Source: Tieghemiomyces parasiticus
Taxonomy: Eukaryota; Kickxellomycota; Dimargaritomycetes; Dimargaritales; Dimargaritaceae
NCBI GenBank assembly: GCA_027575765.1
Contig: JANBPT010000006.1
Span: 62,001 to 126,000 of the forward strand
DNA: 64,000 nt
Reading direction: 5' to 3'
Shown here: one piece after another, positions 12,599-24,745 of the stretch
Position numbering within the stretch: position 1 is the stretch's first letter
How the letters are laid out: the number at the start of each line of letters is the position of its first letter
The notes under the pieces: model-generated
Database searches by the model: none
Seen by the model: the letters and a program-made list of their open reading frames with translations, nothing else
What the model was told of the DNA's origin: nothing
Position numbers and translations under genes: made by a program

Positions 12599-14806
12599 AT
12601 GATATTCCCCTCCTTGCAACCCCTAGTTCAGGTACCCGAGGTGGACGTATCGACGTTCATCCTAGCAAGCGTCAGGGATTCGGAGTACTGGCAAGAAACC
12701 ACTCGCCCGGCCTTTATTGACGCCGAGACGGATGAAGCCGTCACTATCGGTGATTTTGTGAGCGATATCCATACCATTGCCGCCGGATGGGTAAACCATG
12801 TTCAGCTACCTCATGGTACGGTGGTGGCCCTCTTTTCCCCAAATAGCGTAAGTGTCCACTGACAAACGGGCAATCTATAGCTAGGGCATGCGCGTAATGT
12901 GTGCTTTCCCTGCATTAAACACTTCCCCTGCATTAAGTTCGGTCCCCTCCCCCTGTGATATACCTGAAGGTTATTGTACGAGAATGCGACAACCGTATAC
13001 TCCTCTCAACATTACCCATACGAACCTGTATTTCCATCGACCATGAAACATCATAGATACACTACCCCGTGGCACTTCATTCGGTCTTGTTGGCCGGCGG
13101 GGTGGTGCTGGCCGTCAACCAGAACAGCGGCGCTTATGACTTAGCCCGTCAGATTCGAGATAGTGGGGCGACCTATGTCGTGGCAGATTACCGATGGCTG
13201 ACATTGGCCCGACATGGTACGGGGCTCCCCGCCGAGAACGTGTATGTTATACAGCCCCGTTCTGACACTGATGGCATACGGAGCATTTATGACCTGCGGC
13301 AAGCGACGCCTCATCAGCCTCGCCGACTTACGTCGGGGGAGGTCCGTCAGACCACCGCCCTCATGTGCTATACCTCTGGTACTACCGGTAAGCATTGGTC
13401 GCCCAGTTAGTGCCGATACGATGTCCAATCCTCACAGGTCTAGAGCATGACCAATACCTTACCCCCCCCGGATGGTTTGGTATTCACCTCAATCAGGCAC
13501 CCCCTAACTATTATCGTCATTTCAACCACGTTCCCAGATCGACCCAAATGTATCGAGATCAGCCATTACAACCTGGTAGCGAGCATATCCCAGGATGTCG
13601 CATTTAAACAAAACAAAACCCGGGCCCACTATGGTCACGCCTGGCTTGGCATATTACCCTTGTACAGTATGTACGGTCTCAAACATCTGACCACTGCGTC
13701 TCTATCTATGGTAAGCACCTTGGCCCGCCGGGCTTGATAGTAGATGGGCCACACCTGGCAATCCTTAGCGCATTGGGCGGACATGAAAAGATCCGGCTTA
13801 ATTGGGCCTTCTCACCCCCCCCCCTCCCATCAACGACGGATTACAAGAAGTACTGACATCCTACCGTGTGACCAAAACACAATGCACCGCCAACTAGGGC
13901 GGTACCGTGGTTATGCTGCGTGAATGTGACGCAGAGAAGGTACTGACGGCCATTGACCAGTACCAGATTACCTACGCCTCCTTTGGGCCCGGTCTGGTCC
14001 AAAAACTGAGCCACCATCCGGCCGCTATCCGGTTCGACGGATCATCGCTAAAGTTCACCGTGACCGGGTCTACGTCCGTAGCCGGTATTGTACTGGATCA
14101 GATCGCCGCCTTGTTTCCCGCCGCCGACATACATATCGCCTACGGGATGACCGAGCTCACCCTTAACACTCACATGACACCGACAGATAACCCCTACCCA
14201 GGTTCCGTCGGCCTGCTATATCCAAACCTGGAGGCCAAGATTGTAGACCCCAACGGTCGTGAGTTATCATACGGGGAGCCCGGGGAACTCTGTATCCGTG
14301 GGCCCACCGTAATGCAAGGCTACCATAACGACTTGGAAGCCACTGCCGCCATAAGGGACCACGAAGGGTTCCTTCGAACGGGGGACGTCGCCCGAGTCAA
14401 CCGGGCGGGATTTTACTTTGTCGCGGGCCGCCAGAAGGATATGATTTGGTACCAGGGTTGTCCGGTGGCACCTGCCACGTTGGATGCCGTCATCCTGGGC
14501 CATCCAAAAGTGCTCGATGTCGGGGTGTACGGCGTACATGACTCCGCGCTGGATACCGAGGTCCCTCGGGCGGGTGTCGTGTTTCGACCGGAATACCGGC
14601 CGGTTACACTCGACCAGGCAGAGGCCCTGGCCCGGGAAATTATTCAGTATGTCAACGGCCGAGTTCCCGACCCCCAGCGACTGCGCGGCGGAGTGCAGTG
14701 TCTGGCCAGCATCCCCAAATCAGACGCGGGCAAAATTATGCGGACTTTGATGCGGGATCAAGATGGAGGGGATTCTCGTACGGCAGTTTCTGGTGAACAG
14801 GAGTAG
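12599..14806 (+). CDS. AMP-dependent synthetase/ligase (4-coumarate-CoA-ligase-like), 4 exons
   Basis: ANL-superfamily enzyme that would activate a carboxylic acid as acyl-AMP and then make the CoA thioester; substrate unknown. Exons 12599-12847, 13057-13387, 13538-13710 and 13898-14806 join in frame to about 553 residues, normal for the family. Motifs: phosphate loop YTSGTT-D-R-P-K-C (split by intron 2), YGMTE, GELCIRGPTVMQGY, FLRTGD, GRQKDMIWYQG and the C-terminal PKSDAGKIMR with the catalytic lysine. The phosphate loop is unusual: the family norm is TSGTTGxPKG, and here both glycines after TT are replaced (Asp and Cys). The hinge-region sequence IWYQG also departs from the usual I-K-Y-K-G. 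All splice sites are canonical and no stop interrupts it, so it is either a diverged but active enzyme or one that has lost adenylation. No peroxisomal SKL at the C terminus. Confidence 0.85.
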
Positions 14807-17800
14807 ACCACGCTTCGATAGGCCCCTTGGTGGCCCATGGTGGGCGCTGCAAATGATCTACACGGGTAAATCATTGCGGTATAACTCTTAATCACCAATA
14901 TTTCGCCCAGCTGCCAGACAGTACTTGCCCCCCCACTTTTTTTATATATACAACCATAGGCCCCATATTGACTACCAATATGTGTGGCAGGATAAACCCA
15001 CGTAGTTTGATTCTTTGTTCGGTCTCTCTTTTTACTGGCTTTGACGGTGGAAGGGCCATAGGTACGCTTCTTGAAATACAGCGTAACCGTCTTATGTGTA
15101 CGATCTTCACCCTACATAGTAACTGATAGGTTTATAACAGCTCGTATGGATTAGCTGCCGTGTACGCTGGGCAGCAATGTACAAAAATAAAAACAATAGA
15201 TGAAACAGAGGTGTATGGACCGTGTATTCGGAGAAAACATTGGCATCTCGTCCCTCATTAGTTAACTCTAAACTACTAAAAGTGGTAGAAGGGTTGGCTT
15301 GAAGGATGCCACTTGGCACCGGTTTTGTCTCACTGTTAGTTTATAGCAGGGTGTCGTCCGATGCTGTCAATGACACTCGCTCCCTCTAGCCTTCTAGACG
15401 CGTCGAAATAGGCGGTCGCTCCTCGGGCACTCCTGATTTGCCAACGACCCAACCTTCCCGATGGGATTCTGGCCGGGTCACTCTGATCCGCCCCCTATTC
15501 ATGTCTTGCACTGGCTAACTGTTACTGGCCGGAAATGAAACGGAGGAACAACGGCTCTCCTGGGACTATTAATGGCGTAAGGCCACTACAGTGTCTTCCT
15601 CCTGTGCAATTCGGACCAACTTCGAAACGGGAGTCACTATGGATAATGTATATGTGTTTGGAATCAATGGCTCTAACCCCCGGAAGTAAGCAACCATGGA
15701 GGGGGGTGACCAACCCAGTGTGACATGCTTATAGTATGGGGTGGGAGAGTTAATGGCAACGTCGTCAGAGTGGGTGATTCTGATTGGTAGATAAGGTGGG
15801 TGATCCGGTGTGTCGGATTGTGTACTACCCCACCTTCTCTCACACGACTGGCCCTGAAAAACCACCAATAAGCGAGCGTGGCTCCTGTTTATATGGGGAG
15901 AACATGACGGATGGAAGGAATAGGCGGGGTGACTATGGAAAGTCCGACCGACGAATGGGAAGCGCGGAAGGTATGGAGCAGCATGCACGATGGACCTACT
16001 GCTAAATATCCAGCGCTTTGGAACCCAAAATGACGCTCTAATTAAAATGCCCCTAAACCACACATATCCACTCCGTACCGCCCAACTTTCCACCGGAGCG
16101 GCGCCCTCTATGCATATATAGCATTAGGCCTTCCTATAAAGGTGTTACTCTACGGATATATCCAACTGCAAACTACCCGTCGACCCCACATTTGGTGAAG
16201 TGTTGCCCGTAATAAAGCGCTTCATGGCGAACACGATATGAAGGCGAAGGGGAGGAGGAGGGGGGTTCGGGCCCATGTTTCCCCCCTCCCTCGGATGACC
16301 TAATCAATATGTACATCGGCTCACTTTAGTTACCTAACCAACCTCCATGCTTTGCACGGGATCTGCAGAATGTAACGAGAAGCGAGAGCGGCAAACATCC
16401 TTCATCCAAACTTGGAGATTACACGCTGTAATAGTTTGCACGCCAAAGTACTTTCGTACTTCATATCCGCGCATTGCCATACTGGCCCGAATTGCTGGGC
16501 CCAGTTGGTGGACCAAAACAGGGGAGACCAGGAGCAGAGTGCTTTACCCCCCCCCCCCTTGAAATCCAGGTGATGGCAGTGAGGCCAGCAGGCTGCGGAA
16601 TCAATATCTTGGTGGCGTGCTAACTCCATCTGAAAAAAGGGTCAGGGCGGAGTGGAAAGTGTGTGTGTGGGGGGGGAGGAAGTAGCGATGTGCCGAGGCG
16701 ACTGGGACTGGGAGAATCCCAAGATGGCGAGAAGAAAATGTAGGGTGACCCGACAAAGCGGATCTGTAGCGATGGAGGGTATGATTACCCCGGCGCGGCC
16801 TGGTATTGGGCCACTCCACATACCCCAGGGAGTGGTAGCGTAGTCACTTTCCCCTGGATTACCAATCACCCTTTCTTTCTCCCTCCCCCGATTCCCCTCA
16901 GCCTTCTCAATCCAGCACCCGCCACCCAGTCTATTGTCGCTATCTTTGGGGAGAAGATCATTTTCCAAATATGGAAGGTAGAGGTCCTAAGTCCTTCCCC
17001 CTTCTACTCAGGTTGTCCCTATTCTGTTGGCATAATGGCCAGATCACGTCCCCCCTCCAAACGGTAGCCCCTGCCTCCCGCTCCGGTTTATACCTGTGTG
17101 TTGACCAATCCTTCCCCTGGACGTGGACCAACGCTATGGGGCTAAAATGGACTAGAATAAGCCTCCGAAACCACTGCCCTGACATCTCGGTGACGCCGAT
17201 AATCAGACGATATCGACCATAGAAGGCGAACTAAGCGGCCTTTGGGGAGTCAAGTTCTTGACACCCATGTCCATCCTACCTAGAGACAATACTCATCCAC
17301 ACGTGGCGCTGTCCACTATCGTGACATGTACTCGGCGGAGGATTGCCGTGACCCCCGCCAACCAAACAGTGTGTTACCTGAGTTAACAAAACATTGTCCT
17401 ACTGGGCCAGCCTAGAATGGCCACCGGTTCGCACTCAAGCAGCTTCAAGGCCCTGGGAGCGGCGGGTCGGACGCGGCTGCCCTCTCTTCCCCCACGGACT
17501 GATCAACACCACCGTCACGCCAACCGTTAGGTCTTTCAGGTTGCCTTATTTTCACAAAGTATAATTCGGTACCCGACTGGCTCAGGGAATACCACGCCCA
17601 GGGATCTACCTGTCGACCAATGGATCCGAAAATAGCCGGATACCACCTGTTCATGGGCCTAGGGTGAAGGAGCCACCCCCCAGTAAGCAGTGCAACATAT
17701 ATGTGGATTGTCAGGGTCACGCAAGCTGGGGCAGAGCGGAGTGGCAGGTGGGAAACACGAGGTTGGTGTCAGAGTTAGACACGTTCTTGACCAGGAGTCG

Positions 17801-19372
17801 GGCTTCCATCCCAGCCCAGGATTATACTAGCCTGGGCCAGCGTGGTTAGGCTGCCAATAGCCAAAATGAATAAACTCAGCTGATGCCCTTCTTAACCAGT
17901 CAAGTAAGCTTCGTTGGCGCCTGATTCTGAACCCAAACTAAGGGCGTGTGCAGTAGATGCCGATAGCTATAGACGCTGTAGCTCTGACGGCGCTTTGGAG
18001 AGGGGCAGGGTCCGGCTAGGGCATGCCGCACCCTCGATAGTCGATCACCTGGCCGTACCCATCGGCGGCCGACCTTCACACCAGGATCTAACTTGGTCGG
18101 TTGTACGGCGGGAGGTGCGATACAACCCGGCCTTGGTCGCCGCCTAGTGGTGACGGAACCGAGTAAAAAGCGCCACCGTCAGTAATGGGACCGGGAGAAG
18201 AGTAGGTCGGATAACATGGCGACATTGCGCGGTGGGCAAAAAAGCTAAGGCCTGGCGAGTCGGAAAAAGAGATTTATAAAACTACTGTTCAGCTGGCCCG
18301 ACCATGGCACCGGGTCGGCAAAGGCCTGCATGCAACATCCCGGCCTGGTGGAGTATTGTGGTAGCGCATCCGACCGGCGGATCGGGTAACCAACAACCGA
18401 GACTCGTAAGGGCGCATTTAGACCCCCGGCCGGGGGTTCGCTAAGGTAGCCAGCTACGGAAGCATACAACCAGTGCGCCGGACTGCTATCGAGTTGACGG
18501 GCCACAGCTGCATGTAGACGCGCACCATGTTTCCAAGCGTACAGGCTCAAGGGCCGGCTCGCCCCCGTCATCAATAGCCTTATTTCGTATCTACTATACG
18601 TGAGTTAATACCACAACTGTCACCGCAGTAACTCTATTCTGACGCGTACCACACGCATCACACCGGATCGCAGGCCAGTAGCTCCCCTTTCCTAGTTTCC
18701 CGCCGCAGGGCCACTTCACATTCCCCCCTCCGTCCTTCACTCGCGCTTACCTATAACCTGGGTCCCGGGGCGCTGGCCAATTGCATAGCCCGACAATTCT
18801 GTCCAAACCTGGCTGACGTCGCAGCTGAAACTTCGGTTCAATATGGTGGGCCTCCCACGCAGTCAGGCCCGCACTGACTTCGCGCAAGCCACTTGGGGTT
18901 CAAAGGCCAGGCCGTAGGTGGGGCGGCGCACATCTGCCGGTGTTGCGCAAGACGACCGTCAGAGGGCCGCGACTTCCGCCTATCGTACAAATCGAACAGT
19001 CGACCGTGGGGTGTCCTAGCCCGCCTCTTTCCCGGCAACCTACTTTAGGCTCGATGCCCCTCCCGGATTCCCGCAAGCAGGTGCATTGTGGTCGATGATC
19101 CCAGAGTCCCGGGTATCCTTAGGCGGGGGGTACCTGTACCAACCCCGCTCGTTGGGCCAAGGAACGTGGGTCAAAAGGGGGAGATGCGCTTCCCGCGTCT
19201 ACATCCATCCCCTTTTCTGTGTCCCCCAACTCCAACGCCCTCCCCCCTCTCCCACTCTCGCGCGCGCCCTACCATCTCCCCACCACGCTCCCATCGCCCG
19301 GTACTTGCGTTTTTTTAATAGCTATGTGGAGGGCTGGGATCGCCCTTCAGCACATTTGCGTCGCCGCACCGC
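14807..19372. other. long gene-poor region, no supported gene
   Basis: About 4.5 kb with only short open frames on both strands and none resembling a known protein. I saw no tRNA, rRNA or transposon signature. The base composition is mixed, with scattered G or C homopolymers (for example 16551-16558). It may hold noncoding transcripts, a fast-evolving gene with short exons, or regulatory DNA; the sequence alone does not tell. Confidence 0.45.
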
Positions 19373-19379
19373 TATATAA
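19373..19379 (+). promoter_or_regulatory. TATA box at the head of the pyrimidine-rich velvet leader
   Basis: TATATAA sits exactly where the sequence switches to a long C/T-rich plus-strand tract that runs to the velvet start codon about 1.7 kb downstream. This suggests the transcript starts near 19.4 kb. Inference from position only. Confidence 0.4.
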
Positions 19380-19399
19380 CTTGTTCCTTCGCCCGCCTC

Positions 19400-21113
19400 C
19401 TCATCGGCTCCACCCTTTCCCTTCATCTTCTACACTCGACCGGCGGCCATCGTCGCCCTCCCCGTTTCTTCTTCCCCTGCTTGTTCTTGTTTGCGCTACT
19501 CAAAATCACCTAATGCTAGTCAGTCGGTGCATCTTTCCCAGACTCCCTACCGTCCCAGCGTTTTCATCGCCCAGACGTGTATATTTCCGATCGCGAGTGC
19601 ACTATCGTAGCCGGGCCAGCGGTGTATACTTTTGCAGACCCGCCTTCTGGAAGCTCAGCGTCGCGGGCCTATCTCCCCTCGCCAGTTCTCTCGCCCATCC
19701 TCGCATCGATCCCTATCCACCGCCCTCCGCTGTATTTTCCTAGATATAGTCCTGGCACCTTCCGTCTCCGCCCCGACATCCGGTGTCTTTCCGCCTACCA
19801 GCCCACTCTACCGGACCGTAACCATCCTACCCTTCAGGACGGGTCCCCCGCCTGGCCATACCCCTGATCGTGTGGCCGCGACTTCCACCCCCCTTATTCT
19901 GAACGATACGGGTACTGTCACGACAGCCCCCCGCTCTCCCCCTCCTTCTGTTCTGCCATAGGTTTCCCCCGTGCGGCCCGACTCGGTACCCGGTGTACCC
20001 CTCCGCGTAAGTTTATCGGCTCGTTTAGACTTTTGGAGGAAATTGTATATCGCCCCCCTTTCCCTGTCACTCACTCGGGAAAATAATCGGACACTTGACA
20101 GCCCTATATAGGGCCACCAACCTGCGCAGGTTTCCCGGGGGATGAGCTTGTCAGCCTCTTCTCGCTTGGCACCGTGCCCACCCATCTTTGACTATTGACG
20201 TTCTACTGGCAACCTCCACTATACGATTTAGTCGGCCTTTACACACGCTTATCGTCCCCGCCGGGCGCCCTGTTAAGACGCATCACTGTCGCCACTCTTC
20301 CTCGTCTTGGGTTTCCTTGACGTAGCCTTCGTGCGCGCTTACCATTGTGTGACGCCAGCATCTGTGCGTTGTTTTCCCTCGTCTGGACCAAGAGCGACTA
20401 GTTCAATTATGAAGGCTCGTCCTGGCCTTTCCTCCGCCAACTACAGGTTGACTAGGGTTGCACGGGCCTGCCGTCACACAGTCGGCCTTTTCCCATCGTT
20501 TACCTCTTCCCTTCTATCCCTTCCTCTTCTTCGCCCCTTTTAGAGTATTCCCCGGCCACCTTTGTTCTTCCACCTGTCTTGTTGCCCACGTCTCCTTGAA
20601 CGAACCTCCTCGCTGTGTCTATGTCCTACTAACCCTCCCTCCTCACTCGCCACCCACTCTCTGTTTACCCGTTCCGCTGCGCGTGCGTCGCGTGGTTTAC
20701 TTTTTTTTGATACCCTGCTACGGCTGCGCCGCGCGCCCTTCCGGTCCGGCCCATTCCTTCGTCGCGTTGATCGTCCCCCGCCCGACTCGCGTGACCCTCG
20801 CATCGCGCCCGGCCCGCCGTCCACCTTACCCTCCTGGGACCACCACCTGTACCGGCATTCACCCATACCTCACACCTTTTCCAGCCCAACCCCGTCCACG
20901 TGGCACTCCTCATCCCGCTCTTACATCCCCGCCGCGGGATCTGCCCGGGGCCACAGTCCGTTCCTCGTTTGCGCCATAACCACCGCATTCCGACCTCCGC
21001 CTCCCCTCTGTGGTACTGTCCCTCTCCCTTGAGGTTGTTCGTGAATTCACCCCGAGTAACCCATCCCCCGCCCCTCCTGGCGCCCATCATCTCCGTCTAG
21101 CCTTTCCTTGCCC
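19400..21113 (+). other. probable long pyrimidine-rich 5' leader of the velvet gene
   Basis: The plus strand is strongly C/T-rich throughout. Open frames here translate to Pro/Ser/Leu-rich, low-information peptides and are probably not real proteins. A GTAAGT at about 20008 and a strong acceptor-like tract ending TTTTAG at 20543 could bound a leader intron. Several short upstream open frames precede the velvet ATG. Confidence 0.4.
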
Positions 21114-24100
21114 ATGGAACCGACGACGCCCAGCGCCCTGTCGCGCGGGTCTGACGATTTCTTTGCCTACCAGTTTACTGACATCGTCCAGAACGACCGC
21201 CGGCGCGACCAAATGTAAGTTTCGCCGCGGGTTCGGTAAAATGGGCCCTTATCAACGTCAGCCGCGACCCGTGCAACCTCCTTCACGTTCCCCTAGTCCA
21301 CCGGCTGTGGTATGTCTGCGGCCCACGGACCGACTGGGTTGTCGTACCCTCCCCCCTTCTGTGCCCCATGTCGCTGCCTACCCGTCGTCTTGCGCCCCTC
21401 ATGGCCGGCCGTGCCCCGAGGATCGATCCTTGTTCTGGACCGCTGGAAAGGACCGAGTCGGGCCGAGCGGATGAAGGGCGGAGGAACCGAGCTTGAGGGG
21501 TACTGGTGAAGGGAGGGGGGGAGGCGCATCAACATCTGTCGGGATGCGCCATTTCTTAGTGCGAAAAAGGGGGGTGTCGCCGCGGAAAAAAAAAGAGTGG
21601 GTGAATCGGTATGGCTTGCCCCTGACTTCCCGACTTTCCGGTCCGTCTTGCTTAGGGAGGTCACCCATCGGGGCCTCCCTCACCACTCTATGCGTACATC
21701 CGGGCGGGCCCTCCCCGCCTTGTGACCTTGGCGGCTGCAGCCTGAGCTTTACTGGCTGGCTTTTAGGCTCCAATTTCGCCCCAATCTGTCGGGGGCCGCG
21801 GTGACATGATGTGCGATGCTTAATCCTTACATTAACACTGCATCCCTGTGCGTAAACTGATACTCTCCCACCCTGCTCTGGTAACCCGATCGGCCGACGC
21901 TTACCCCGCACAGAGACTACGATTTAGTCATTCGCCAGGAAGTCGTCAAGGGTCGCACCTGCGGCGTAGGTCCTAAAGGTAAATTACCTTCCACCATATC
22001 CACTCCATGGCGAGGTTATATTCGGTGGAGCCCCTGTGCTGGTGAATAGGGTGGCGCATCATTCGTCCAGCGGCAAGCAGTGCCATCTTGTCACTCCCCT
22101 GTTCTCCCCCCTTTTTTACCAGGCTTCTTATGTATGCTGCCGACCCGATCTAGCCACCCGGGCCTGCTCTAACGCGGGGGATGGCCCAGTTGGATTACTC
22201 ATTGACCCGCTGCTTTTGGACGTCTAGCTGTGACCTCATCTCAGTACATTGGTCGTTTAGAAAGGGGTGCTAGTACGCAATCATTGCAAGCTTAGTCTGT
22301 CAGTAGCCCCTTTCCTCACTAACCGCGCCCACTTACCTCGAACTTCAACTTTTTTTCGTCTGGTCACCATCATCATGACCCTACCGCCGCTTCTTCCCGC
22401 TTAGCCGACCGTCGACCAATCAATCCCGAACCCATTATTCAGCTCTTCGTACGCGACCATTCTGGCGTCAATGTCACGTAAGTACGAACACCGCCCTAGA
22501 TCTTTCTGTCCCCCCCCCCCTGTCACCAACTGACCCCACCGTAGCAGGGCACTTTTGGACGGGGAGGGACAGTGATGGATGAACGACAATGGACATACGA
22601 CCATGTTGACCGATCCTGCCTACGGACCCGACTAACACATTGACCCCGCCTACACGCAATCTGGCTCCACCGCCTCGCTCACCTCACTACAACTTGCACA
22701 GCTCCTTTGAGCACAGCCCCTACTACTTCATGTTTGCTACCCTCACTACGGAGGACGGCAGCAAGGAGATTCACATTCTGCCCGATTACCAGACACACAT
22801 CATCCGTGGCTCGGTGGTGTCCTCCATCTACTTCGCCCGCGATACAGACGATGTCGAAGGGGCCTTCTTCCTGTTCCCCGATATCTCGGTACGGGTCGAG
22901 GGGACCTACAGGCTTAAGTTTAGTCTTTTTGAAATCGTGGGGTACGTCTTGCTCCTCAGGCAGGACCCTGCAGGTGGTGCCGAGGAATAGCCAGGGTCCT
23001 GTATATACCATCTTACCCCTCTACCGCAAGGCACATCTCTCACTACTCCACCTTCGACTAACCTGTCCATACCAACTGTAACCCACTCTCTTCACCTAAC
23101 AACCGTTACACTCCATAGTAATGTCGTGTACTTTTGCAAGTCGTGCATCTCGTCCCCATTCACCATTTACTCGGCCAAGAAGTTTCCCGGCATGGATCGT
23201 AAGTACCCGCCCAAGCAGAACCTAAGCTTCCAAGGTCATTTCCTATCAACAGGGCCTGACGGTAAGGGCTCCCCTGAGCTTAATGCGGGACCTTCTTACT
23301 GATCAGTCACTTGCCCCCTCCCCGCCTTTGCTTTCTATACATCGCCATGCTTTCCGCCAGCCTCTACTGCCCTTTCGCAGGCCTTCGCCAAACAAGGATT
23401 AAAAGTACGCATGCGCAGCGAGAACCGTCGCAAGAAGTCCCACCCTTCTGTGGATGACGACGACGGCGGGGCCAGTGACGCGGGCCCTAGCGCCGGTGCC
23501 GTGATGTCCTATTACCCACCTGAGGACGGCGAGACAACTCACTATGCTAAGCCCGGTGCGTCATCCATCGATGCGTCGCCCAACTTCCCCCTGCCCGACT
23601 CCGGTACATCCTACCGCCCAGGACTGGCAGCCTTCACCCGGCATGATCATCGCTACGTTCGGGAACCGCCTCCCGGCCCACCTGCCCATGGGGGTGCCCA
23701 GTACGCCAACTATTCACCACGGTACGAACGGGGCCCCGCTCCACCCACCATCCAACTGGACGGCCAAGTAACCAAGCGCATCCGCAGCGAGGGGAAACCC
23801 CGCCCGTTGGGCGACCCGTGGCGACCAGCGGGGCCCACCCACTCTCTCTCCAATCCCATCAGCCCGCGGCCATTATCTCCGACGATATCCCAGACTGGCG
23901 AGGCTCCGCCCCCGCTGGGCCGCCTACGGTCCATCAACCACCTTCTGCGAGACGGCGTCCGGGACGCTGGTGTCACCCTCCCGCCACTACGCCACCCGCC
24001 CTCGCCAGCCGGTGCCTCAACGACTTTCCGACCTCCACTGCCGCCCCCGTCGCGCAGGTGGGAGTCACCCGCCCTGGGGCCCCAGCTTCCGGATCCCGAC

Positions 24101-24745
24101 CCACCCGCCCACCCTGGCCCCCATCGGCTGGGCAGCGAGGCTGGTACTGACCGGTACGCGCCCTATTCGGTGCGGCGACCCGAAATGTCAACCGCTTCCA
24201 GTCCCAATGGCCCAGTCCTACCACACTCCCCGCACCTTCCGGTGTCGACATATCCACCGACCCGATCGCGCTTGTCCCCGCACGCCCCCGAGGTTCCTCC
24301 TCGCTACGGTCATTCTTACTCGGAAGAGAACTTGGCAGTCTACCGCCGCGAGGGCGCCTACCATCGCCCGGCCGAGCCTACTTCAGGGGGCTGGCCCCGC
24401 CCGCCCTACTACCCGGCCTCCGGACCGGTCTCCCCGGCACCCTGGAGCGGCCGCCACTTTCCGCCTCCCCCAGCGGCCACCGTTGGCCCGCCTTCCGCAG
24501 GCCACCTGGCCTCTGAGGTGGACGCCATGGGCCTACACACTCCAGAATACCGCCCACGCCACGCCGATCCGGCTGTGGGCCGCGAATATTACGTGCCATC
24601 GGTACCGGTCTCGGCTCACCACTACCCGCCTACTTCGCAACAGCACCCCCACATCCCCGTGACCTCACCACAGTCCACTGGCAATACTGTACCAGCAACG
24701 GAAGCTGGCCAGCCTCATGGCCGCTACCCACACTACCGGCCCTAG
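21114..24745 (+). CDS. velvet-domain transcriptional regulator, 6 exons
   Basis: Fungal velvet-family DNA-binding regulator; relatives (VeA, VelB, VosA) link development, light response and secondary metabolism. Exons 21114-21214, 21914-21978, 22405-22477, 22702-22941, 23119-23198 and 23361-24745 join in frame to about 647 residues. The velvet domain occupies roughly residues 34-215: YDLVIRQEVVKGRTCGVG, DRRPINPEPIIQLFV, SPYYFMFATL, GSVVSSIYFARD, GAFFLFPDISVRVEGTYRL, FSLFEIVG, YSAKKFPGM and STALSQAFAKQG, followed by the basic tail VRMRSENRRKK. The C-terminal 430 residues are Pro/Ser/His-rich and probably disordered. There is no large insertion inside the domain as in VelB. An N-terminal domain with a long Pro-rich tail recalls VeA or VosA, but orthology cannot be assigned. 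The first exon ATG (CCCATGG context) follows a long C/T-rich leader. Confidence 0.9.

Noticed and set aside
19808..20185. 125-codon minus-strand open frame in the velvet leader
   Set aside because: Gly/Arg-rich antisense of a C/T-rich tract, a compositional artefact.
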